21,408 nt of DNA from a virus: positions 1 through 21,408 of IMG/VR virus record IMGVR_UViG_3300012920_000337; one strand, written 5' to 3'. Each line of letters starts with the position of its first letter. The stretch's first letter is position 1. Positions 7,122-13,376 of this stretch are shown one piece after another. The notes under the pieces were generated by a model. The model saw only the letters and a program-made list of their open reading frames with translations, was not told the origin of the DNA and did not search any database. Position numbers and translations under genes: made by a program.

Positions 7122-8659
7122 TCCAATCTCTCCACATCTTCTAAGGTATTGATATCCGCAACAAACTTATCATCACGAATACGAATACATCTTGGGAATC
7201 TAAGCCCAATATCGTTATTAAAATCTCTACTAACCAAATCTGCCTTAACTTCAAGAACAACAACAGGCGAAACAAAGAATCGCCCGTTATCAAAGGATTC
7301 AACATTACGCCGTAGCGTATTGGTGAGGTTGATTAAATCGCTATCCGAGAAGCCTGTTCCACACCATCCGACGCTGTGATAACCATTATTAGCCCTCACG
7401 CCTAATTCGTAAGTGCCGAAAACATTTGACCGCTTACCTTCCCCGTATTTTGCGGAGAGGATAACAACATCAAGATTAATCTGCGGAGGTTTATATTTAG
7501 CCCAGAAAACGGAGCGTTTTCCTGATTGGTAAGATTGGCTTGCATCTTTAACGATGATTCCTTCAAACCCTTCGTTGATTGCTTCATGGTAAAAGGCCAT
7601 AATGTCGCCCTCAGTGATTCGGTGTGCTTGATTCGGCAGGTCTTTCATCTTCTCCAATCGTTCCGTATATGACAAATCCATGACTGTTTCGTTGTTCAAC
7701 ATGAGACAATCAAAAATGACCCATTCAACCTTGACTCGTTCCATAGCCTCTTGAATATTCTTTGAATGAACCCTTGTTCCCATTTGCTTATGAGGTGCAG
7801 GTGCGCCATTTTCCAAGATAGGATAGATTTCACCATCAAGAATAGCGTTTTCAATATCATAGTCTTGAACCAATTCAACAACATCGGGGAATTGCCGGGT
7901 TACAATTTTACCTTTACGATTAAAAATCATAGTTTTGTCGCCATCAATATGAATCTGGTATCGGTTTCCATCGTATTTGTAATCAACAACAAAATTAGTC
8001 GGCCACTTATCCATCGGAACTTCCTTAGCAAGCATTGGTTTTATGAATTTTCCATAAGTTAGATTGCATGGAGGATTAGAACCGGCATTATAGTGATAAC
8101 AAACCACCTCAATAGAATTGAAGTTCAAATGTTTCTTTACATCTGCTTGCTTCTTATTGTAATGCTTGGCGATAATCTTCGCAACTGTTCCTTCATTGAT
8201 TCCGTTTCGTGGCGTTCTAAGCATATACCGAATGAACCAGCGTCGTGCGTTTGCAGACATAGCCAAAATTGATTCCTCAATCATTTCAAATTCATTAGAA
8301 TCAATCTTTCCACAATTCATGTTCAGTAGTCGGTGAACATACTGGACAGAAAAGTTTCGTTGTTTTTCTGCTGATGAATCAAGATGATAAATTGCTTCGC
8401 CCAAATCGTCGTGTGCATGCATCAATCCATCAATTTCATCATCAAAGATACCAAAAATCTTAGCCATCCATTTTTTTGCCTTTGCTAATCCAAGACTGTT
8501 TGCTTCAAGTTTATCTTTGTCAAGAATCTGCAAAACCAAAGAAGGACTACTTTTCTCCGTCGTAAATGTTTCCAAGTCCCGTGAAATACGACTTATCTGT
8601 TGAGTCGGTGTCAATTGGTCTGTTGCTTGCAGCATTCTGCTCATATTCTCCCATGTCAT
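7118..8659 (-). CDS. lig: ATP-dependent DNA ligase
   Basis: A ligase of about 513 residues, sealing nicks by adenylate transfer. Counting from an upstream TTG two codons earlier, the nucleotidyl lysine is K230 in motif I (DYKYDGNR, 228-235). Motif III is ILDGEI (275-280), motif IV EGIIVKD (368-374) and motif V WAKYKPP (388-394). The N-terminal 200 residues match the helical DNA-binding domain, including a DDLGEA element, and an OB-fold follows the catalytic domain. Length is just below the 550-600 of archaeal LigB/DNA ligase I types. The start is uncertain: ATG at 8659 (GGAG ten bases upstream) or TTG at 8665 (GGAG four bases upstream). Either way it overlaps the preceding gene by more than 110 bases, far more than other junctions here. 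The family call is secure. Confidence 0.95.
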   Translation of the reverse strand: MTWENMSRMLQATDQLTPTQQISRISRDLETFTTEKSSPSLVLQILDKDKLEANSLGLAKAKKWMAKIFGIFDDEIDGLMHAHDDLGEAIYHLDSSAEKQRNFSVQYVHRLLNMNCGKIDSNEFEMIEESILAMSANARRWFIRYMLRTPRNGINEGTVAKIIAKHYNKKQADVKKHLNFNSIEVVCYHYNAGSNPPCNLTYGKFIKPMLAKEVPMDKWPTNFVVDYKYDGNRYQIHIDGDKTMIFNRKGKIVTRQFPDVVELVQDYDIENAILDGEIYPILENGAPAPHKQMGTRVHSKNIQEAMERVKVEWVIFDCLMLNNETVMDLSYTERLEKMKDLPNQAHRITEGDIMAFYHEAINEGFEGIIVKDASQSYQSGKRSVFWAKYKPPQINLDVVILSAKYGEGKRSNVFGTYELGVRANNGYHSVGWCGTGFSDSDLINLTNTLRRNVESFDNGRFFVSPVVVLEVKADLVSRDFNNDIGLRFPRCIRIRDDKFVADINTLEDVERLE

Positions 8660-8789
8660 TTTCAATCATCTCCATATTGTTGTGTATTAATTTTATCAGT
8701 TCTTTTAGAAGGCGACTGATTTTACCTTCGTTTTTTTCTGAATATTCCCACATGGCTTTCGCCAGATAGTTCCATTCACTCTTCTTCAT
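8547..8789 (-). CDS. Unknown small protein overlapping the ligase gene
   Basis: An 80-residue protein, not recognised. I start it at the ATG at 8789 because GGTG sits about seven bases before it; the start lies 14 bases inside the end of the previous gene. The first 38 residues, outside the ligase overlap, form a Lys-rich amphipathic helix pair (MKKSEWNYLAKAMWEYSEK, then KISRLLKELIKLI). The second half is read from the same DNA as the ligase N-terminus in another frame and is polar and Asp/Ser/Thr-rich, probably disordered. It uses a TAG stop. If both genes are real, the overlap is about 113 bases. Confidence 0.6.
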   Translation of the reverse strand: MKKSEWNYLAKAMWEYSEKNEGKISRLLKELIKLIHNNMEMIENDMGEYEQNAASNRPIDTDSTDKSYFTGLGNIYDGEK

Positions 8790-9132
8790 TATTTGCACCG
8801 CCCAGTGCTTGAAGAAGCCGCAAGAAATTAATCATAAGTTGTGAAACGACTTGCGCTTCTTCAATTTGCTCTTGTTCAATAAAACGGTGCATCATGTGAA
8901 TAAGGGTTGCTTGAGTAATTGCTGGTGCTAATCTAGCAAGGCTGTTGTTCATTGAGATTTCCCAATAACAAACAAAACTGGCTCTTGCTAAATAATTAGC
9001 CCCTTCTGCTAATTCAGCGTATCCTTGATTAAAGTGGTCAAGATTCAAATCATTAGGAATTAACCCCTTCATCTCTTTCGCCCATTCTTCAAATGCTTTA
9101 TCATCAACGGTTGTGTTGTATAGTTCATTCAT
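8776..9132 (-). CDS. Unknown all-helical protein
   Basis: A 118-residue Ala/Leu/Glu-rich protein, predicted as a helical bundle (for example YAELAEGANYLARASFVC and LIHMMHRFIEQEQIEEA). No motif or family recognised, and no membrane segment is convincing. Translation start is the ATG of an ATGA overlap, with GGAGG seven bases upstream inside the previous gene. It ends NNEEE. Part of a run of four small genes (9992-8547) between the PC4-like gene and ligase, none with a known function. Confidence 0.7.
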   Translation of the reverse strand: MNELYNTTVDDKAFEEWAKEMKGLIPNDLNLDHFNQGYAELAEGANYLARASFVCYWEISMNNSLARLAPAITQATLIHMMHRFIEQEQIEEAQVVSQLMINFLRLLQALGGANNEEE

Positions 9133-9488
9133 TCTTCTTCCTCCAATTCTTCAAATTCTCTCTTCCATTGACCCCAATAATTACCACTACCTCTAAAGAT
9201 TCTTCCGCCTCTTTCATGCAACAAAGCACGAATGGCGGGCATCTTATCTTCATAAGGTAAATCCTTTTCATGGCTGATTAAATCAATGGCACTTACAATA
9301 TGTTGTGGGGTATCTGGGAATGTTTCCTTATACCTAGTAAGACAGTATTCAAGCATTCTATTATCTTTAGAAGCCTTCTTTTTGTGTTCTGCACTTTGTT
9401 CTTTACAGAAGACAACCCAATCGTTAAAAACTTCTTTATCTCTTTCATAGAGCCATTTCATCAGTCTGTCATAATCATGGTTAATCAT
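9129..9488 (-). CDS. Unknown charged protein with Glu tail
   Basis: A 119-residue protein, not recognised. It is rich in Asp, Glu, Lys and Trp, mostly helical, with a short Gly-rich stretch (GGRIFRGSGNYWGQW, around residues 93-107) that might be a flexible loop or nucleic-acid contact. The ATG overlaps the prior stop, with GGAGAGGAAGAAGA upstream. It ends ELEEEE, and those codons hold the GGAGG of the following gene. Gene boundaries are well supported by the junctions at both ends; function is unknown. Confidence 0.7.
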   Translation of the reverse strand: MINHDYDRLMKWLYERDKEVFNDWVVFCKEQSAEHKKKASKDNRMLEYCLTRYKETFPDTPQHIVSAIDLISHEKDLPYEDKMPAIRALLHERGGRIFRGSGNYWGQWKREFEELEEEE

Positions 9489-9787
9489 TCTTCTTCCTCT
9501 CCTTTCTTCGCACTAAGTTCATCATCCATAAATTGTCTCATAGCCTGATACATTCTTCCAAACGCCATTTCAACATGAGGCAATTGCACACGGCAACCTC
9601 TTCCACTATTCGGTGGAACAGGCATTCTTTGTTCAATGTATAAAGCAAATAAATCTACCAATTCTCCAGCCTTTGCTCTAAACTTTGTTAGAGACTGACC
9701 ATGAGAGTTGCCCCATTGTCTTTCAGGGTTGGCTTTTCTTACTGCTTTCTTTGCTTGTAATTCACTTATCTTAGTTCTCTCCGTCAT
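9485..9787 (-). CDS. Unknown basic protein
   Basis: A 100-residue protein, not recognised. The N-terminal 40 residues are basic (KKAVRKANPERQWG). A helix (AKAGELVDLFALYIEQR, about 39-55), a Pro/Gly-rich turn with one Cys (C65) and a second helix (EMAFGRMYQAMRQFMDDEL) follow. It could be a small DNA-associated protein. The start codon has AAGGAGGG upstream inside the PC4-like gene, with which it overlaps by 17 bases. Its end (GGA GAG GAA GAA GAA TGA) gives the GEEEE tail. Confidence 0.7.
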   Translation of the reverse strand: MTERTKISELQAKKAVRKANPERQWGNSHGQSLTKFRAKAGELVDLFALYIEQRMPVPPNSGRGCRVQLPHVEMAFGRMYQAMRQFMDDELSAKKGEEEE

Positions 9788-9983
9788 TGAGTTCCCTCCT
9801 TAAAATATCTAATAATGTTTTTGCTTCTTTTCTATTTAGGCGTATGCCTTTGTTTGTGGGCTTATCGCTGTTATACCAACGAATGTCCACTACTTCTATG
9901 TTCCAATACTTACCCATCTTGATTTTACAATCTTGGTTTGCGTTCCGAACAATTGTTCCTTTTACTTCTAATTCATCTGTCAA
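9771..9983 (-). CDS. PC4-like (transcriptional coactivator p15 / YdbC type) ssDNA-binding protein
   Basis: A 70-residue protein resembling the PC4/YdbC domain, which binds single-stranded DNA and in eukaryotes assists transcription. The pattern is a strand pair around KMGKYWNIEVVDIRWY, a loop with KPTNKGIRL (the family has KGI-hydrophobic-L at this place) and a final helix (RKEAKTLLDILRREL). I choose the TTG start at 9983: GGTGG lies about five bases upstream and it overlaps the previous stop as TTGA. A GTG three codons earlier has no SD spacing. A viral TFB in the same window makes a transcription role attractive; replication or repair is equally possible. The assignment rests on pattern and length. 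Confidence 0.5.
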   Translation of the reverse strand: MTDELEVKGTIVRNANQDCKIKMGKYWNIEVVDIRWYNSDKPTNKGIRLNRKEAKTLLDILRRELNDGEN

Positions 9984-10375
9984 TTCATCCACCCCTGTTT
10001 GAATCTGTCTAATTCTTGCTTTGATGTGAAATATCTTGGAGTATCTAACTCATCAAGACGATTAACAATCCAACAAACACCACCAAGAGAAGATACTTGA
10101 ACAACTTCATATTGACCATCATTCAATTCTAGCACTTCAACAGTATTAACTTCAGGGTTTAATCCATACTTTTTAGTTAATTCATTTGCTACTGTTTGGA
10201 TATTCTCAGCAATATACTTGATGATGTGCGTTCTTTGAATAGGGATTCTTGGTTCAACATCAATCTTTAATGAACCTGTAAAATTACAGACTCTACATTT
10301 ATTTCCTTCACAGACAGGGCATCTGATTTGAGCCTTATGTGGTGCAGGTAAAACGACAGTTATCGCTTTCTTCAC
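9980..10375 (-). CDS. Unknown protein with DnaJ-like double-CxxC zinc finger
   Basis: A 131-residue protein. C19-x2-C22 and C27-x2-C30 (CPVCEGNKCRVC) form a compact zinc knuckle resembling one half of a DnaJ-type cysteine-rich repeat. The remaining 100 residues hold a helix (IIKYIAENIQTVANELTKKYG), then strands (TVEVLELNDGQYEVVQVSS) and a short helix; the family is not recognised. The start is GTG at 10375, overlapping the previous stop as GTGA, with GGGGG seven bases upstream. Proximity to GroES/GroEL makes a chaperone link tempting, but only the zinc knuckle supports it and no J-domain is present. One of many small zinc proteins in this window. Confidence 0.65.
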   Translation of the reverse strand: MKKAITVVLPAPHKAQIRCPVCEGNKCRVCNFTGSLKIDVEPRIPIQRTHIIKYIAENIQTVANELTKKYGLNPEVNTVEVLELNDGQYEVVQVSSLGGVCWIVNRLDELDTPRYFTSKQELDRFKQGWMN

Positions 10376-10488
10376 TTCTTAGCCCCCTTATTTTTAGTTT
10401 CCCAACAATCTTGACACATACCGTATCTTCGGATATGATACCCACCAAAATGAGGAATGATATTTCTTTTACAGTTAGGGCATTCCAT
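10372..10488 (-). CDS. Tiny zinc-ribbon protein, 38 residues
   Basis: The peptide begins MECPNCKRN and has two CxxC pairs, C3-x2-C6 and C25-x2-C28, separated by an 18-residue basic/aromatic loop (HFGGYHIRRYG), which is a complete minimal zinc ribbon. It is preceded by AAGGAGG within the previous gene. The previous stop shares a base with its start (TGATG), and its own stop overlaps the next GTG start. It probably binds nucleic acid or protein; it is not a known family. The coding call is supported by motif, SD and junctions. Confidence 0.7.
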   Translation of the reverse strand: MECPNCKRNIIPHFGGYHIRRYGMCQDCWETKNKGAKK

Positions 10489-10619
10489 CAACGGTTCCTC
10501 CTTTCTACACTAAATGTTCCATTTTTTTGTCTAATTAAAATATCTAGTGTACCATCAGCATAAACAACAGTCATTCTTACAATTTCATTATCTAATAAAA
10601 GATTTAAAGCGTCCACCAT
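10488..10619 (-). CDS. Small unknown protein, 43 residues
   Basis: The ATG is two bases after the GroEL stop, with GGAGG seven bases upstream, overlapping the end of groEL. The peptide is short and beta-rich (IVRMTVVYADGTLDILIRQ, then GTFSVERR), resembling a two-hairpin barrel fragment. No family recognised. Its end carries the SD of the next gene (AGAAAGGAGG), giving the ERRN tail. The placement right after GroEL suggests co-expression only. Confidence 0.6.
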   Translation of the reverse strand: MVDALNLLLDNEIVRMTVVYADGTLDILIRQKNGTFSVERRNR

Positions 10620-10621
10620 AT

Positions 10622-12145
10622 TTATTCCTCCACTAATACTGCAACATCTGTTGAGTAAAACAACTGAGCAATTGACAATGCCGCTAAGAAACTGTTCTTA
10701 GAAACCTTAACAGGGTCAAAGACTCCAGCCTTAAACAAATCTTCATGCTGACATGAAACAGCATTGAATCCCCAATTAGGATTCGTTCCATCAACTGTCT
10801 TTTCAATTTCAAAAGCAACAACACGGGTCTGTTCAGTATAATTTGCATTATCTAAAAGAACACGATAAGGCTTAACGACAGACTTTCTAAACCAATCTGG
10901 TGCATCAATAACATGAGCAAGACGAATGAATGGAACTCCACCACCAACAACAATACCTTCTTCAAGAGCCGCTTTTGTTGCATTAAGGGCATCATCAAGT
11001 CGCTCTTTCTTTTCTCGCATTTCAATTGATGAAGAAGCACCAACTTTGATTGTAGCAACACCGCCCTTAAGACGGGTAATACGAGACTTAATTCGTGCCG
11101 CATCATATCCTTTCATTTCGCTCAATGTTTCTTTAAGAGTAGCAATTCTTTCATCAGCGTTTCCTTCTCCACCCACAAAGGTAGTATTCTCTTTGCTGAT
11201 TATAACCTTCTCACAGGTTCCAAAGTCAGAAACAACAAACTGTTGAGGATTGTCTTTGCTTTCATGGTTGAATACCTTTCCACCAACAATTGCTTGAATA
11301 TCAGCCAATTCATCAATTTGTGCATCACCGAAGTTAGGTGCAAGAATAGCCGCACACTCCACAGTCTTATTGATTAGATTCATCAATAGGTTGTTTAATG
11401 CTGAACTTTCCATACCTTTACAAAGAATCAACAGAGGTCTTCCGTTCTGCGAAGAATACTCAAGCATTGGCAACAAATCCTTAAAAGAACGGAAAGGAAT
11501 ATTGGATAAGAAAATCAATGGATTTTCAAATTCAACCTTGCCGCTTTCGGTGTTGCACATTAAATGACTGATATATCCTTCGGGAACTTCCATTCCCTCT
11601 CGGAGAATCAATTTTGTAGTATAGTTGTTAGATTCTTCAACGGTGATAACACCATCACGACCAACCGTATTAAACGCTTCTTGAATCAAATGACCAAGAG
11701 AAGCGTCATTGTTTGCCGCAATTGTAGCAACATTTAGAATATCTGAATCTTCAACAGTCATGGAAATATTATCCAAGAAATTAATCGTTTGTTGGCGAAG
11801 GTTCTCCATTAACAGGTTAAAGTCATGTGCTGTCATATTATCTTCACTATTAAACAATTCATTACAAAAAGCCTGTGCAAGAATACAAGCCGTTGTAGTC
11901 CCATCACCTGAACCTTCTTGGGCTTTACTTGCTAGATTTTGAACCAATTGAACTCCCATTTGAACATAAGGGTCTTCATGGGAAACATACTTGGTAATCG
12001 TTACGCCGTCATTAATCACAACTGGAGGATTACCTTGTAAAATAACTGTTTTCGCCTGTGGCCCCAATGTTGGTTTAACTGTATCAGCAACTAAATTAAT
12101 TCCTTGTAGTAGTTTTTCTTTTACTTCTTTTCCTTGAATAATCAT
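10622..12145 (-). CDS. groL: Group I chaperonin, GroEL/Hsp60-like
   Basis: A 507-residue bacterial-type (group I) chaperonin subunit that would fold proteins in a double-ring ATPase cage. Visible signatures are TLGP at 26-29, NDGVTI at 45-50 and GDGTTTA from 80, with the catalytic Asp region RLDDALNATKAA and the GIVVGGGV segment. The apical domain keeps the GxI/Y and LEYSSQNGRPLLI elements. Group II thermosomes differ in these segments, so this is group I, although the virus otherwise uses archaeal-type machinery. It lacks the usual C-terminal Gly-Met repeats and is about 40 residues short. Start: ATG with GGGGGT seven bases upstream. A GroES-like gene lies one tiny gene upstream. It likely folds viral structural proteins. 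Confidence 0.95.
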   Translation of the reverse strand: MIIQGKEVKEKLLQGINLVADTVKPTLGPQAKTVILQGNPPVVINDGVTITKYVSHEDPYVQMGVQLVQNLASKAQEGSGDGTTTACILAQAFCNELFNSEDNMTAHDFNLLMENLRQQTINFLDNISMTVEDSDILNVATIAANNDASLGHLIQEAFNTVGRDGVITVEESNNYTTKLILREGMEVPEGYISHLMCNTESGKVEFENPLIFLSNIPFRSFKDLLPMLEYSSQNGRPLLILCKGMESSALNNLLMNLINKTVECAAILAPNFGDAQIDELADIQAIVGGKVFNHESKDNPQQFVVSDFGTCEKVIISKENTTFVGGEGNADERIATLKETLSEMKGYDAARIKSRITRLKGGVATIKVGASSSIEMREKKERLDDALNATKAALEEGIVVGGGVPFIRLAHVIDAPDWFRKSVVKPYRVLLDNANYTEQTRVVAFEIEKTVDGTNPNWGFNAVSCQHEDLFKAGVFDPVKVSKNSFLAALSIAQLFYSTDVAVLVEE

Positions 12146-12147
12146 TT

Positions 12148-12261
12148 TTAGACCCCCGTAAGATGCGCCATATTTGCTTCACATTGAGAACAATAAACTT
12201 CTTTGGTAAAACGCTCACAGTTTTCAGTCTCACATTTTGTTGAAATAGCACCACACATCAT
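12148..12261 (-). CDS. Tiny zinc-binding protein between GroES-like and GroEL genes, 37 residues
   Basis: The peptide begins MMCGAISTKCETENC. Its cysteines are C3, C10, C15, C24 and C27, with C24-x2-C27 a CxxC pair, so a minimal zinc site is likely. Two ATGs in tandem follow GGAGG (at 4 or 7 bases); the first overlaps the previous stop. Its stop is two bases before the groEL ATG, and its codons include the SD for groEL. Sandwiched between co-chaperonin and chaperonin genes, it could be a chaperonin accessory, but no such function is known. Confidence 0.7.
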   Translation of the reverse strand: MMCGAISTKCETENCERFTKEVYCSQCEANMAHLTGV

Positions 12262-12479
12262 TCTTCCTCCAAACACAGTAAAAGGTGATTCTTATGAATA
12301 ATCACATTATCTTCATACTCATGGTATTTTTGGTCTGAATCAAACATAACTCTCTTTCCTTCAATATGTGGAAGACTTGGTGCAGAAATGCAAATACCAT
12401 ATCCGTCATTCTTTACATGAATCCCCGAAATAACTGTAGGCGGGATATTAATCAAAACATAATCACCAATAGCAATCAT
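12258..12479 (-). CDS. groS: Miniature GroES-like co-chaperonin
   Basis: A 73-residue protein that fits the GroES (Cpn10) fold. It opens with IGDYVLIN (the GroES LHDRVIV strand). A shortened mobile-loop region follows with SGIHV (GroES has GGIVL at this place), then GYGICISAP (GEVLAVG-like strand), EGKRVMFDS (VGDIVIF-like) and a terminal YEDNVIIHKNHLLLCLE, matching the (G)EEYLIVRESDILAVLE ending. Typical GroES is about 95 residues; the missing part lies in the loops. The start is the ATG of an ATGA overlap at 12479, with GGGGG seven bases upstream; an in-frame extension to 12512 is less likely. groEL follows after one tiny gene. Viral co-chaperonins such as T4 gp31 give precedent. Confidence 0.7.
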   Translation of the reverse strand: MIAIGDYVLINIPPTVISGIHVKNDGYGICISAPSLPHIEGKRVMFDSDQKYHEYEDNVIIHKNHLLLCLEEE

Positions 12480-12796
12480 TCTTCTTCCCCCATTGGTGGA
12501 ATAGCGACCCATGCTCGCCTATCGTGAGAAACCCAAGTATAAACATGAGTTTTGTAAAACTCTTCAAGACGCTTCTCTCGCTCGGTTCGCTTTTCGTTCT
12601 TCTTTCGCCATTGAACGCCTTTATTTTCTCTTGGTTTATTTTTATCATTAGGATGAGCATTTGCGTGTCGTTCTGCTCTATCCAACAAAGAAATCTTTTC
12701 GGGTTCTTGCATTGGCCTGTCTGGATATTTAGCGGCTGTGCTTAGACCACTTTTGATTGATTTAAAATTTTGTCCAGTTGAAATATTATTCTTCAT
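12476..12796 (-). CDS. Unknown highly basic, probably disordered protein
   Basis: A 106-residue protein, very rich in Lys, Arg, Asn and Glu, with few hydrophobic residues between 20 and 75, so mostly disordered. A helix (KRTEREKRLEEFYKTHVY) precedes a short aromatic C-terminal patch (YTWVSHDRRAWVAIPP). Unrecognised. ATG overlaps the JAMM gene's stop, with GGGGTGAAGAAGA as SD; its own GGGGAAGAAGAATGA end serves the GroES-like gene. It could bind nucleic acid, or be a client or substrate of the neighbouring systems. Confidence 0.65.
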   Translation of the reverse strand: MKNNISTGQNFKSIKSGLSTAAKYPDRPMQEPEKISLLDRAERHANAHPNDKNKPRENKGVQWRKKNEKRTEREKRLEEFYKTHVYTWVSHDRRAWVAIPPMGEEE

Positions 12797-13374
12797 TCTT
12801 CTTCACCCCATGTTTGGATTTTATGCTCTTCATTATTCACATAGATTTCTAATTGTTTAGGATTAGATTCGTTCTCCCAAAAACCATACTGATTGTCTCC
12901 AAGAACATAGGCACATTCCATATTTGGCTCCCAAATAGAAACAGTCCGAATGTCCGTTCCGCTAAAGTATGCGGCTCCAAACGGATGAGTATGAATCCAG
13001 CAACGAATAGGAAGACTCATACCAATTGGAGGCTCAAAGAAATCAACAAAACCCGGACCTCCTGTTGAAACGAAACAATTGTTCTTTGCATCAATTACAA
13101 CCTGCACTTCAAGATTAGGCAAGGTTTCCGTAGATGCTCGCCAAATACTTTCGTGAAATTCTAAATGATGCATAGCAACACCTTCTAGTTTTTCTCTTGG
13201 GCCAGCACAAGAACGCAACTGTTGATTCAAAAGAATCTCATAGTGAGTCTTAATATCATTCATCGCCTTCTGTCGGAAATACTCCAGTTCTGCTTGTTCA
13301 ATTTGATAATGGTCATAAATATCATCACCATCATCATTACCATCTTTAATCATTTTATCTTTAATTCTTCCCAT
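12793..13374 (-). CDS. JAMM (JAB/MPN+) metalloprotease, candidate deubiquitinase-like isopeptidase
   Basis: A 193-residue protein with a complete JAMM zinc motif: H128-T-H130, then seven residues to S138, and D141 (HTHPFGAAYFSGTD). A Glu upstream (E72 or E75, in LEFHESIW) is positioned to be the catalytic acid. JAMM enzymes cleave after a C-terminal Gly-Gly of ubiquitin-like modifiers or trim them, and they are encoded with E1-like enzymes in archaeal and bacterial ubiquitin-like pathways. Here the E1-like gene is two genes upstream and a candidate modifier ending VGGNY is 8 kb upstream. The first 60 residues form a charged helix of unknown role. RadC-type DNA-related JAB proteins are the alternative, but the HTHPxG...S..D context favours isopeptidase. 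Confidence 0.85.
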   Translation of the reverse strand: MGRIKDKMIKDGNDDGDDIYDHYQIEQAELEYFRQKAMNDIKTHYEILLNQQLRSCAGPREKLEGVAMHHLEFHESIWRASTETLPNLEVQVVIDAKNNCFVSTGGPGFVDFFEPPIGMSLPIRCWIHTHPFGAAYFSGTDIRTVSIWEPNMECAYVLGDNQYGFWENESNPKQLEIYVNNEEHKIQTWGEEE

Positions 13375-13376
13375 GT

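Noticed and set aside
9980-10375. CxxC...CxxC protein as an E2, E3 or DnaJ homolog
   Set aside because: No HPN-Cys E2 motif, no RING spacing, and no J-domain (HPD); only one small zinc knuckle is visible.
10622-12145. Chaperonin as an archaeal group II thermosome
   Set aside because: Segments such as NDGVTI, the apical-domain pattern and the RLDDALNATKAA block match group I GroEL, and no helical-protrusion insert is seen.
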